Source: Lysobacteraceae bacterium NML03-0222 (lineage in GTDB: Bacteria; Pseudomonadota; Gammaproteobacteria; Xanthomonadales; Xanthomonadaceae). Taken from it: a stretch of DNA of 25,644 nucleotides. The stretch is from positions 1-25,644 of the forward strand of contig NWQM01000006.1 in the NCBI GenBank assembly GCA_002798195.1. The letters are read 5' to 3'. The translations under genes and the position numbers were made by a program. Shown piece by piece: positions 1 to 7,417 of the stretch. The notes beneath the pieces were generated by a model, which did not search any database, was not told the DNA's origin, and was given only the letters and a program-made list of their open reading frames with translations. Position 1 is the stretch's first letter; each line of letters begins with the position of its first letter.

Positions 1-323
1 CCGCCAGACCCTGCGCATGATACTGGCGCTGCCAGCCGGAGATGATGCGGGTACTGCCCCGGATATTGAATAGCGCCATCGCCTCGCGCACCGACAGCCC
101 CTCTTGCGCTATCCGTTGCAGCACCGACAACTTGAAGTCTGCACTGTAGCGACTGAGCTTCCTGCGCAGTCCTTGCACGCCATGCGCTTGATAAGCCTTG
201 ACCCAGCGCCTGACCGTCGCATGATCAAGGCCATAACGCTGCGCGATGGTTCCAAAGCCTGACACTCCTGATGCGTAGCTTTGCACTACGCCCAGCTTGA
301 AGGCCTCACTGTACTTCGCCATG
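1..323 (-). CDS. IS150-type transposase OrfA, partial (N-terminal 107 residues)
   Basis: This is the helix-turn-helix subunit of an IS3-family transposase, which binds the element's ends and is normally joined to the catalytic OrfB by programmed -1 frameshifting. The protein begins MAKYSEAFKLGVVQ and shows two consecutive HTH units. The first is around residues 8-48, ending in a W-V-K-A-Y-x-x-H-G-x-x-G-L pattern. The second is around 55-100, with the matching pattern W-x-R-Q-Y-x-x-x-G-L. Such tandem units are typical of IS150-group OrfA. The ATG at 323 sits 50 bases inside the inverted repeat. The reading frame runs off the left edge of the window without a stop, so nothing suggests inactivation. 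Confidence 0.85.
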
Positions 324-373
324 AAAAACACCCCAAAGGTTGGATGGGTGTCCAACTTTTGGGGTGCAGTTCA
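1..373 (-). mobile_element. IS3-family (IS150 group) insertion sequence, 5' end only
   Basis: This is the left-transcribed start of an insertion sequence that continues beyond position 1. The outer terminal inverted repeat ends at 373 and reads, on the minus strand, TGAACTGCACCCCAAAAGTT, followed by GGACA. This matches the usual form of IS150-group ends. Immediately inside it lies the start of OrfA at 323. The second end, OrfB and the target duplication are not in the window. The tip lies 33 bases beyond the secF stop codon. Confidence 0.85.
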
Positions 374-406
374 AATACCGGGGCTTGCAGTTTCAAGGCA
401 GGCTCA

Positions 407-1375
407 TCAAGGCCGGCGTTCAAGTTCGGCATCATCACGGGCTTTGGGCATCAAATCCTGCTTGGTGACGGTCAAAACGCCCACGGTCAAGAGAGCACAG
501 GCCACGAAAATCGAGGACACCGTACCGACAATGGCGCCAATCATCTGTGTCAGTGCCAGACCTTGCAGCGATTCGCCGCCAAACAGGAACAGCGCCAGCA
601 CCGACAGGAAGAACACCGCCGAGGTGATGATGGTACGTGAGAGGGTCTGATTGATGGAGGCATTGAACACTTCAAATGGCGTGCCGCGCATGCTGCGGAA
701 GTTCTCGCGCACGCGGTCGAACACCACGATGGTGTCGTTGATGGAGAAGCCCATCACTGCCAACAGGCCCGCCAGCACGGTGAGGTCGAATTCTCGCCCG
801 GTGAGTGCGAAAAAGCCGGCCGCCACCAGCACGTCGAACAAGGTGGTGATGCTGGCGACCACGGCGAATTTCCATTCAAAGCGCAGGCTGATGTAAATCA
901 GAAACCCAATCAGCACGAAGGTAATCGCTTGCAATGCCTTGCTGGTGAGCTCCGAGCTGACCAGGGCGCTGATGGATTCGCGGCTTTTGAGCTCAACCGG
1001 GTTATCTGCGCTATCAAGTGCGCTGACGATGGCATTGGACTGCGCCACGCTGTTATCCAGCCTATCGCCCTGCCCCTGCTCGGCACGCAGGCGTACCAGC
1101 ACATCGGTGCCATTGCCAAAAGCCTGCACCTGGGCTTTCTCAAAGCCGGCAGCCGCCAGCTTGCCACGCAGTTGCTCGACATTCGGGGCTTTCTCAAAGC
1201 CCAGTTCAATCGCAGTACCGCCGGTAAAGTCCAGGCCGAAATTGAAGCCCTTGATGGCGATACCGGCCAGTGCCACCACCAGCATGAGCGCGGCAGTCAC
1301 CATGCCAAACCAGCGCACCCGCATGAAGTCGAACTGGGTCGAGCTGGGAATGAGTGTCAACGGAAAAATCTTCAT
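407..1375 (-). CDS. secF: Protein translocase subunit SecF
   Basis: SecF is an inner-membrane partner of SecD. Together they use the proton gradient to help pull exported proteins through SecYEG on the periplasmic side. The 322-residue length is normal for the family. One membrane segment lies near residues 24-44. The family signature F-G-L-D-F-T-G-G-T follows at its periplasmic exit, then a periplasmic domain, then a cluster of five hydrophobic segments in the C-terminal half including the G-F-S-I-N-D-T-I-V-V-F-D-R-V-R-E-N motif of RND-type proteins. The gene starts 11 bases after the secD stop and is the last gene of the yajC-secD-secF operon. No terminator is visible after it, because an insertion sequence begins 33 bases downstream. 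Confidence 0.97.
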   Translation of the reverse strand: MKIFPLTLIPSSTQFDFMRVRWFGMVTAALMLVVALAGIAIKGFNFGLDFTGGTAIELGFEKAPNVEQLRGKLAAAGFEKAQVQAFGNGTDVLVRLRAEQGQGDRLDNSVAQSNAIVSALDSADNPVELKSRESISALVSSELTSKALQAITFVLIGFLIYISLRFEWKFAVVASITTLFDVLVAAGFFALTGREFDLTVLAGLLAVMGFSINDTIVVFDRVRENFRSMRGTPFEVFNASINQTLSRTIITSAVFFLSVLALFLFGGESLQGLALTQMIGAIVGTVSSIFVACALLTVGVLTVTKQDLMPKARDDAELERRP

Positions 1376-1386
1376 CTATGCGTTCC

Positions 1387-3270
1387 TCAAATCGCCAGCG
1401 TCTTGAGCTTGTTGCGACGGCCATACATCAGCGTGGCAATGGCGCGGGTCACGGTCAGGGCGGTGAACATCGATGCCAGGATGCCGATGATGAGGGTCAC
1501 CGCAAAGCCCTTCAGCGGGCCGGTACCAAAGGCGTATAGCGCCACACCTGCCAGGATGCCGGTGACGTTGGCGTCGAAAATCGAGCTCGATGCCTTGTCA
1601 TAGCCTTCGGCAATCGCCGCCTTGGGCGGCATGCCCGCACGCAGCTCCTCGCGGATACGCTCGTTGATCAGCACGTTGGCGTCCACCGAAAGACCGATGG
1701 ACAGCGCAAGCCCGGCAAAGCCCGGCAAGGTCATGGTGGCGCCAAATACCGACAATACCGCCGCCACAATCACCAGGTTGAACAGCAACGCCACCGAGGT
1801 GATGAGACCGAACATGCGGTAATAGATCATGAAAAACACCAGGGTGAACAAGAACGCATACAGCACCGCACGCACCCCGCGTTCGACGTTTTCCTTGCCA
1901 AGGCTCGGGCCAATCACGCTCTCGGCCACAAAGTCCATGGGCGCGGCCAGTGCGCCGGACTTGAGCTGCTTGGCCAGGCTCTGCGCTTCTTGCTGCGAAA
2001 GCCCGGTGGTCTGAAAGTCCTTGCCGAACACGCCCTGGATGGTCGAGGCGCTGATGACGCGCTCCTCAATGCGCGAAGTCTGCACTTCTTCACCATCAAC
2101 CATGCTCACCGTCGGCACACGCTCGATATACACCACGCCAAGGCGTTGGCCGACGTTTTCCATGGTGTGCTCCAGCATGCGCTTGCCGCCTGCGGCATTC
2201 AGGGTGATGGATACGGCCGGCGAGCCATGCTGGTCGGTGGCCGGCAGCGCCGAAAGCAACTCATCGCCGGAAACCAGCACCCGCTTGGACAACAGAATCG
2301 GCGCGCCATTTTGCTGGCGATACAGGCGCGAATCCGGCGGCACCTGTCCGCTGGCCTCGGCGGCCGCTGCGGTCGCTTCATCACCGGTCACCGCGCGGAA
2401 TTCCAGCGTCGCAGTCGCGCCAATCTGGCGCTTGGCCTCGGCCGTGTCCTGCAACCCAGGCAATTGAATCACCAGGCGGTCATTGCCCTGCCGCTGCAGC
2501 ACGGGCTCGGCCACACCCAAGGCATTGATACGGTCGCCAATCACGGTACGGTTCTGATCCACCGCCTCCAGCGCAATCTTGTTGATTTCCGTCTCCGGCA
2601 GTCGCGCGAGCAAGGTATTGCCATCCTGCACGCCCCAAGTAAAACCGGGGCCACCTGTCATCGGATTGCCCAAAGCATCTGTCAGCACTTTCTGTGCATC
2701 ATCATTGGCAACGTCAGGCTCCAAGCTCACCACGATGGCATTGTCCGCACGCAGATCCACCGCGCGATATTTCAAATTGGCATCGCGCAACGCCGCACGC
2801 ATATTGTCGGCATAGGCCTCCAGGCGTTTTTCCAGTGCGGCCTTTTGATCAACCTGCATCAAAAAATGCACCCCGCCCTGCAGGTCAAGCCCCAGCGACA
2901 TCGGCTTGGCCCCCAGGCTTTGCAGCCAGCCGGGCACCGAGGACAACAGGTTGAGCGCCACCGCATATTCCTGGCCCAGTGCCTCACGAATGGCCGCCTG
3001 TGCCTTGGCCTGCTGTCCGGTATCGGCAAGCCTTACAGCTACGGTGCCGGGTTTGGACAGGTCGATGGCTTTGGGCTGAACTTCCGCACTCAACAATGCG
3101 GCATTGACGGCCGTGCGCACTGACTCAACATCCGCATCACTCAAGGTGCCGCGCGCAGCGGTCACCTGTACCGAGGGGTCTTTCGGATACAAATTGGGCA
3201 GGGCATAAACCGTGCTCAAAATCAGCACGAATACGATGAGAGCATATTTCCAGCGAGGAAATTCAAGCAT
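1387..3270 (-). CDS. secD: Protein translocase subunit SecD
   Basis: SecD is the large RND-like subunit of the SecDF-YajC complex, acting in late steps of protein export. The protein (627 residues from the chosen start) begins MLEFPRWKYALI, the usual N-terminus in this lineage, with a membrane segment near residues 8-26. The motif G-L-D-L-Q-G-G-V-H-F is followed by the large periplasmic P1 domain and then five or so C-terminal membrane segments with the G-L-S-V-D-A-N-V-L-I-N-E-R-I-R-E signature. I chose the ATG at 3270 because it gives the family N-terminus; an in-frame GTG at 3279 would add three residues. The gene lies 53 bases downstream of yajC and 11 bases upstream of secF, so it is surely co-transcribed. 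Confidence 0.97.
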   Translation of the reverse strand: MLEFPRWKYALIVFVLILSTVYALPNLYPKDPSVQVTAARGTLSDADVESVRTAVNAALLSAEVQPKAIDLSKPGTVAVRLADTGQQAKAQAAIREALGQEYAVALNLLSSVPGWLQSLGAKPMSLGLDLQGGVHFLMQVDQKAALEKRLEAYADNMRAALRDANLKYRAVDLRADNAIVVSLEPDVANDDAQKVLTDALGNPMTGGPGFTWGVQDGNTLLARLPETEINKIALEAVDQNRTVIGDRINALGVAEPVLQRQGNDRLVIQLPGLQDTAEAKRQIGATATLEFRAVTGDEATAAAAEASGQVPPDSRLYRQQNGAPILLSKRVLVSGDELLSALPATDQHGSPAVSITLNAAGGKRMLEHTMENVGQRLGVVYIERVPTVSMVDGEEVQTSRIEERVISASTIQGVFGKDFQTTGLSQQEAQSLAKQLKSGALAAPMDFVAESVIGPSLGKENVERGVRAVLYAFLFTLVFFMIYYRMFGLITSVALLFNLVIVAAVLSVFGATMTLPGFAGLALSIGLSVDANVLINERIREELRAGMPPKAAIAEGYDKASSSIFDANVTGILAGVALYAFGTGPLKGFAVTLIIGILASMFTALTVTRAIATLMYGRRNKLKTLAI

Positions 3271-3323
3271 GGCGTTCACCCGCGCGAGCAGTATCGCGCG
3301 ACTCCAAAAACGAAAGGAAAGAA

Positions 3324-3668
3324 TCAGGCAGCTTTCAGGCTGCCCTTGGGCAGCACCGCGGCGATGGCGGCTTTTTGTACACGCACGCGCACATTGTCAG
3401 CCACTTCCACAGTGACAAAGCTCTCGCCAATATCGGTTACCACGCCCGCCAGACCGCCATTGGTGATGACTTCATTGCCCTTTTCCAAAGCACCCAGCAT
3501 GGCGCGATGCTCCTTGGCACGCTTCATCTGCGGGCGAATCATCAAAAAATAAATGATGGCAATCAGCACCAGCGGGAACAGCAAGCTCCCCATCATGCTC
3601 GGCTGTGCCGCAGCGCCAGTAGCCTGCTGGGCGTAGGCGGCGGGAATTACAAAATCAATAAGGTTCAT
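3324..3668 (-). CDS. yajC: Preprotein translocase accessory subunit YajC
   Basis: YajC is a small single-span inner-membrane protein that associates with SecD and SecF. The 114-residue protein has a short N-terminal region, one strong membrane segment around residues 27-46 and the family pattern F-L-M-I-R-P-Q-M-K-R-A-K-E-H directly after it. A small beta-rich cytoplasmic domain with G-N-E-V-I-T-N-G-G-L-x-G-V-V follows. It is the first gene of the yajC-secD-secF operon. A candidate promoter lies between it and the pnp terminator. In many proteobacteria tgt and queA precede yajC; here the upstream gene is pnp. Confidence 0.96.
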   Translation of the reverse strand: MNLIDFVIPAAYAQQATGAAAQPSMMGSLLFPLVLIAIIYFLMIRPQMKRAKEHRAMLGALEKGNEVITNGGLAGVVTDIGESFVTVEVADNVRVRVQKAAIAAVLPKGSLKAA

Positions 3669-3697
3669 GGTTCAGCTCTATAGAAATCGAACGGGCA

Positions 3698-3703
3698 ATT
3701 ATA
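3698..3703 (-). promoter_or_regulatory. Candidate -10 element for yajC-secD-secF
   Basis: A perfect TATAAT hexamer on the minus strand lies about 30 bases upstream of the yajC ATG and just downstream of the pnp terminator, where the operon promoter is expected. No convincing -35 hexamer stands at 16-18 bases (the matching position reads GAGACG), so this is a plausible but unproven sigma70 site. Confidence 0.35.
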
Positions 3704-3738
3704 TGCCATGTCAATGACCCGTCTCCTCGGCTTCAAAC

Positions 3739-3772
3739 ACAACAAAAGCGGGCAAGTGCCCGCTTTTGTTGT
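3739..3772 (-). terminator. Rho-independent terminator after pnp
   Basis: This is a long nearly perfect inverted repeat. The arm ACAACAAAAGCGGGCA pairs with its complement across a two-base centre, giving a GC-rich core flanked by A-runs and T-runs. On the minus strand the T-rich 3' arm serves as the U-tract. It lies 24 bases beyond the pnp stop and isolates pnp from yajC. The symmetry means it could work in both directions. Confidence 0.85.
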
Positions 3773-3795
3773 TCACAAATACTGCATGCGGAATC

Positions 3796-5901
3796 TTATT
3801 CTGCTGCAGTCTCGCCTTCTTCCACCGCCTTCATCGACAGGCGGATGCGGCCTTGCTTGTCCACTTCCAGCACCTTGACCTTGATCACATCGCCTTCCTT
3901 CAGCTTGTCGCTGACCTTTTCCACGCGCTCGCTGGAGATCTGCGAGACGTGTACCAGACCATCCTTGCCGGGCAGGATGGTGACGAAAGCACCGAAGTCC
4001 ATGATCTTGACGACCTTGCCTTCGTAGATGCGACCGGGCTCAACATCGGAAGTGATCTGCTCGATGCGGTTCTTGGCCGCCATCGCTGCGGCATTGTTGA
4101 CCGAGGCAATGGTGATGGTGCCATCGTCCTGGATGTCGATTTGCGTACCGGTTTCCTTGGTAATCGCCTGGATGGTGGCGCCCCCCTTGCCGATGACCTC
4201 GCGAATCTTGTCCGGGTGAATCTTGATGGTCAAAAGGCGCGGTGCGTATTCGGACAGCTCGGTACGTGCACTGGTGATGGCCTTGGCCATTTCACCCAAG
4301 ATATGCAGGCGACCTTGCTTGGCCTGTGCCAGCGCCACCTTCATGATTTCTTCGGTGATGCCCTGAATCTTGATGTCCATTTGCAGGGCGGTGATGCCTT
4401 GCTCGCTACCGGCGACTTTGAAATCCATATCGCCGAGGTGGTCTTCATCACCGAGGATGTCGGAAAGCACCACGTATTCGTCGCCTTCCTTGACCAGGCC
4501 CATGGCGATACCGGCCACCGGACGCTTCACCGGCACACCGGCATCCATCAGCGCCAGCGAGGAGCCGCACACAGAGGCCATCGACGAGGAGCCGTTGGAT
4601 TCGGTGATTTCCGAGACCACACGCACGGTGTAGGGGAATTCCTCGATGCTCGGCATCATCGCCAGCACGCCACGCTTGGCGAGGCGGCCGTGACCGATTT
4701 CACGGCGCTTGGGCGCGCCAAAACGACCGGTTTCACCCACCGAGTACGGCGGGAAGTTGTAATGGAACAGGAAGTTTTCCTTCCACTCGCCAGCCACGTC
4801 ATCGATGATCTGGCCATCACGGGCAGTGCCGAGGGTGGTCACCACCAGTGCCTGGGTTTCACCACGGGTGAACAGCGCCGAACCATGCACGCGCGGCAGC
4901 ACGCCAACCTTGCAGCTAATCGGGCGCACATCGGTCAGGCCGCGGCCGTCGATACGCTTCTTGGTGGCCAGCACCGATTGGCGCATGGTCTGGTATTCCT
5001 GCTCGCCAAACTCCTTGAGCAGGTCGGCAATCTTCCAGCCTTCGGCCTCCACCTTCGGCGAGAGGCGGTCGGCAATGTCCTGACGCAGGGCATTGATTGC
5101 CTCACGACGATCGAGCTTGTCGATAATCTGGAAGGCACCTTTGAGCTTGTCACCGATATTGCTGATGACTTCGCCAATCAGGCTCTCGTTCTTGGCCGGG
5201 GCTTCCCATTCGCAAGGCTTGACGCCTGCCTCAGCCACCATGGCATTGATGGCATCGATCACCACCTGCATTTGGCGATGACCGAACATCACCGCGCCGA
5301 GCATCACTTCTTCGGACAGCTCACGGGCTTCGGATTCGACCATCAGCACCGCTTCGCGGGTACCGGCGACCACCAGCTCCAGATCGGAATCCTTCAGCTC
5401 GCTGACCGTGGGGTTCAACAGGTACTCACCATTCTTGTAGCCGACTTTGGCCGCACCGATCGGGCCCTGGAACGGGCTGCCGCACAGTGCCAATGCTGCC
5501 GAGGCACCAATCATCGCCAGCACATCGCCTTCCACTTCCGGGTTCAACGACATCAGCTGGCAGATAATCTGCACTTCGTTCTTGTATTCCTCGGGGAACA
5601 GCGGGCGAATCGGACGGTCAATCAGGCGGCTGATCAGCGTTTCCTTTTCGGTGGGGCGACCTTCACGCTTGAAGAAGCCACCGGGAATGCGGCCACCGGC
5701 GTAGAACTTTTCCTGATAGTCCACGGTCAGCGGGAAGAAGTCCTGACCTTCACGGGCGGCCTTGGCGGCCACGGCAGTGGCGAGCACCACGGTGCCGTCG
5801 CAGGACACCATGACTGCGCCGCCAGCCTGGCGGGCGATTTCGCCGGTTTCAAGGGTGACGGTCTTGCCGCCGTACTGGAAGGTTTTGGTGATTTTGGCCA
5901 C
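3796..5901 (-). CDS. pnp: Polyribonucleotide nucleotidyltransferase (PNPase)
   Basis: PNPase is a trimeric 3'-5' phosphorolytic exoribonuclease that degrades RNA to nucleoside diphosphates and joins the degradosome in many bacteria. The 701-residue length is typical. Two RNase PH-like domains come first (about 10-230 and 310-540). The second carries the active-site stretch D-I-L-G-D-E-D-H-L-G-D-M-D-F-K. A KH domain with V-I-G-K-G-G near 569-574 follows, then a C-terminal S1 domain from about 623 (D-F-G-A-F-V, D-G-L-V-H-V-S). The start is GTG at 5901, encoding MAKITKTF, preceded by AAAGGA at normal spacing. It follows rpsO, the conserved order, with a terminator between them, so expression may depend on read-through or its own promoter. 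Confidence 0.98.
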   Translation of the reverse strand: MAKITKTFQYGGKTVTLETGEIARQAGGAVMVSCDGTVVLATAVAAKAAREGQDFFPLTVDYQEKFYAGGRIPGGFFKREGRPTEKETLISRLIDRPIRPLFPEEYKNEVQIICQLMSLNPEVEGDVLAMIGASAALALCGSPFQGPIGAAKVGYKNGEYLLNPTVSELKDSDLELVVAGTREAVLMVESEARELSEEVMLGAVMFGHRQMQVVIDAINAMVAEAGVKPCEWEAPAKNESLIGEVISNIGDKLKGAFQIIDKLDRREAINALRQDIADRLSPKVEAEGWKIADLLKEFGEQEYQTMRQSVLATKKRIDGRGLTDVRPISCKVGVLPRVHGSALFTRGETQALVVTTLGTARDGQIIDDVAGEWKENFLFHYNFPPYSVGETGRFGAPKRREIGHGRLAKRGVLAMMPSIEEFPYTVRVVSEITESNGSSSMASVCGSSLALMDAGVPVKRPVAGIAMGLVKEGDEYVVLSDILGDEDHLGDMDFKVAGSEQGITALQMDIKIQGITEEIMKVALAQAKQGRLHILGEMAKAITSARTELSEYAPRLLTIKIHPDKIREVIGKGGATIQAITKETGTQIDIQDDGTITIASVNNAAAMAAKNRIEQITSDVEPGRIYEGKVVKIMDFGAFVTILPGKDGLVHVSQISSERVEKVSDKLKEGDVIKVKVLEVDKQGRIRLSMKAVEEGETAAE

Positions 5902-5979
5902 GTCGGTTCCTTTGGATGCCTCAAGGCCCCTGCCTCAAGGCGATGATGATGAGCGGGTAAAACGATTGAAAGTATGTTG

Positions 5980-6018
5980 CACAAAAACAAACCGCAGCAC
6001 TTTGCGAGTGCTGCGGTT
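5980..6018 (-). terminator. Rho-independent terminator after rpsO
   Basis: On the minus strand the arms AACCGCAGCAC and GTGCTGCGGTT (11 bp) enclose a seven-base loop, followed by TGTTTTTGT. It begins about 8 bases after the rpsO stop and lies between rpsO and pnp, like the attenuating terminator known between these genes in enterobacteria. Confidence 0.85.
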
Positions 6019-6026
6019 CGAGAGTC

Positions 6027-6287
6027 TTAACGACGCAGACCCAGCTTCTGAATCAGCGCCTTGTAACGCTCGGCGTCCTTGCGATGCAGATAGTCGAGCA
6101 TGCTGCGGCGCTGGTTGACCAGCTTCAGAAGGCCACGACGGCTGTGGTGGTCTTGCTTGTGAACCTTGAAGTGCTCGGTCAGCTGTTGAATGCGTGCAGT
6201 CAGCAGCGCCACTTGAACTTCCGGCGAGCCGGTGTCGTTGGCACCACGCTGATGGTCTTTGATAATTTGGGCGGTATCGATGGACAT
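6027..6287 (-). CDS. rpsO: 30S ribosomal protein S15 (uS15)
   Basis: S15 is a primary binding protein of the 16S rRNA central domain and is often an autoregulator of its own mRNA. The 86-residue protein begins MSIDTAQIIKDHQRG and carries the S15 signature: T-G-S-P-E-V-Q-V-A-L-L-T-x-R-I, then the L-x-x-H-F-K-x-H-x-x-D-H-H-S-R-R-G-L region and the basic end L-G-L-R-R. A longer in-frame reading starting at 6434 was set aside because its extra 49 residues match nothing in S15 and would overlap the promoter. The gene precedes pnp as in most proteobacteria, but truB is not upstream; the folE2 operon is. Confidence 0.98.
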   Translation of the reverse strand: MSIDTAQIIKDHQRGANDTGSPEVQVALLTARIQQLTEHFKVHKQDHHSRRGLLKLVNQRRSMLDYLHRKDAERYKALIQKLGLRR

Positions 6288-6399
6288 GATTGTGTCTCTT
6301 GGGTAGATGCGTGACCGGCAGGAACGCCCCTTCCGCCTGAGTTTCGGGGACGCACCGCAGGTTCGCCGCGAGCGAATGAAAAATGCCGCGCAAAGCGGC
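6288..6399 (-). promoter_or_regulatory. Structured rpsO 5' leader, possible S15 autoregulatory region
   Basis: If transcription starts about seven bases after the -10 element, the rpsO mRNA has a leader of about 110 bases. It contains a hairpin with arms TTCGC/GCGAA (6362-6376) and a larger one with GGC-GGAA paired to TTCC-(T)-GCC (6317-6337). A GC-rich stem at its very start is followed by ATTTTTC. S15 represses its own synthesis through leader structures in several bacterial groups; that this leader does so is inference. Confidence 0.35.
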
Positions 6400-6405
6400 G
6401 CGCGG

Positions 6406-6434
6406 ATTATAAACCCACAGCCAACCCCAGACAA
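6406..6434 (-). promoter_or_regulatory. Sigma70 promoter for rpsO
   Basis: On the minus strand TTGTCT (6429-6434) and a perfect TATAAT (6406-6411) are separated by exactly 17 bases. They lie between the folE2 stop and rpsO. The hexamers, spacing and position all fit the main rpsO promoter. Confidence 0.75.
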
Positions 6435-6482
6435 GGCAGCCCAGCCCCCAGAAGCCGCCTTCTTAAATCCCGGCAGCGAACA

Positions 6483-7385
6483 TTACCCCTTGCCGCAGCC
6501 ACTGACGCTGGCGACGGCATCGTGGGCGTGCAGGCTTTCAAGATGCGCCACGCGCGCCTGCCATTGACCTATCGGCAATGCACAAAGCGCCGCGCCCACG
6601 CGCCGGGCAGCGTCTTCACAGAACATCAGGTTCTCGGCATTGACGCGGGCAAAAGCTTGTTCGTCCTCGCGTTTGACGGCTGTTTGCACCGGCGTGCCCA
6701 GTGCCTGCTCCAATGCATTGACCAGGGTTTCTATCGGCAAGCTGTCAAAGTCCGTAGCCAGCTGGACGTTGACTTCGGCCACGCTGCGCTGGGCGTGCGG
6801 CGTGGCAGCAAGCCCGGCCTTGGAAGCCAGCCAGGTTTTCGCTTCATCCACATCGACTGACTCTCTTGCGAAGGCAGCAGCGAAAGCATCGGCATTGAGT
6901 TGCCGTGAGAGCGCTGCCGAGGCCGGGCAGGTACTGGAATATTCCACCGCCACTTGCAGTCGGGCATCAAGCTCACCCTTGGCATTGGCTTCCAGCGTCA
7001 GGCTAACCGGATAACGCCGCCAGCCCTGGTTATCGCTGAGCAACGCAGGACGCAATAACAGACGCTCAAACCGCAGTCGCAGCCGGGCGCGATTTGCCAA
7101 CCCCTGCTGGGAAGCAATCAGCACCTGCATCAGCGCGCCCAGGGATGCCGCATCAAGCCGGGTTTCCGGCAACGCCGTCTGTGTGTGCAGGTACAGCCGC
7201 GACATATGAATGCCACGCTTGTCGGCATCGTCCAGACTGACGGCCACATCCACCTGTGCCGGCACTTGCAGTGTTTCATCCAGTCGCAGTGGCAGGGCGA
7301 TATTGTCCATGCCGACCCAATCCAGCGGCCGCGCAAGCTGCGCAGCTTCAAAGGCGACATCAGGAAGCGGACGGGGATTGGACAT
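6483..7385 (-). CDS. folE2: GTP cyclohydrolase FolE2 (type IB)
   Basis: FolE2 converts GTP to 7,8-dihydroneopterin triphosphate, the first step of folate synthesis. It is the alternative, non-zinc-dependent enzyme to FolE. The 300-residue protein shows the known active-site positions: Cys153 in T-C-P-A-S, His197 in P-H-A-Q-R-S, Glu257 in M-F-C-E-D-A-A-R-R-V and the C-terminal E-S-L-H-A-H-D (283-289), plus G-I-H-M-S-R-L near 58-64. A segment of about 40 residues separates the Cys and His motifs. I chose ATG 7385, which gives MSNPRPLPDV, over an upstream in-frame start at 7460 that would overlap the preceding gene. It is the last gene of the ubiG-gph operon, 32 bases after its neighbour. Whether a standard folE exists elsewhere cannot be seen. 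Confidence 0.9.
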   Translation of the reverse strand: MSNPRPLPDVAFEAAQLARPLDWVGMDNIALPLRLDETLQVPAQVDVAVSLDDADKRGIHMSRLYLHTQTALPETRLDAASLGALMQVLIASQQGLANRARLRLRFERLLLRPALLSDNQGWRRYPVSLTLEANAKGELDARLQVAVEYSSTCPASAALSRQLNADAFAAAFARESVDVDEAKTWLASKAGLAATPHAQRSVAEVNVQLATDFDSLPIETLVNALEQALGTPVQTAVKREDEQAFARVNAENLMFCEDAARRVGAALCALPIGQWQARVAHLESLHAHDAVASVSGCGKG

Positions 7386-7417
7386 GGGTGAACTCAAATG
7401 AGAATGAATCGCGCATT

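Noticed and set aside
1990..3123. Plus-strand open reading frame of 377 codons inside secD
   Set aside because: It is antisense to conserved SecD coding sequence with no ribosome-binding site or recognisable domain.
3766..5946. Long plus-strand open reading frame (726 codons) opposite pnp
   Set aside because: It lies antisense to the whole of pnp, its translation is His/Gly/Asp-rich with no domain, and pnp is unmistakable. It is a by-product of the codon bias of the real gene.
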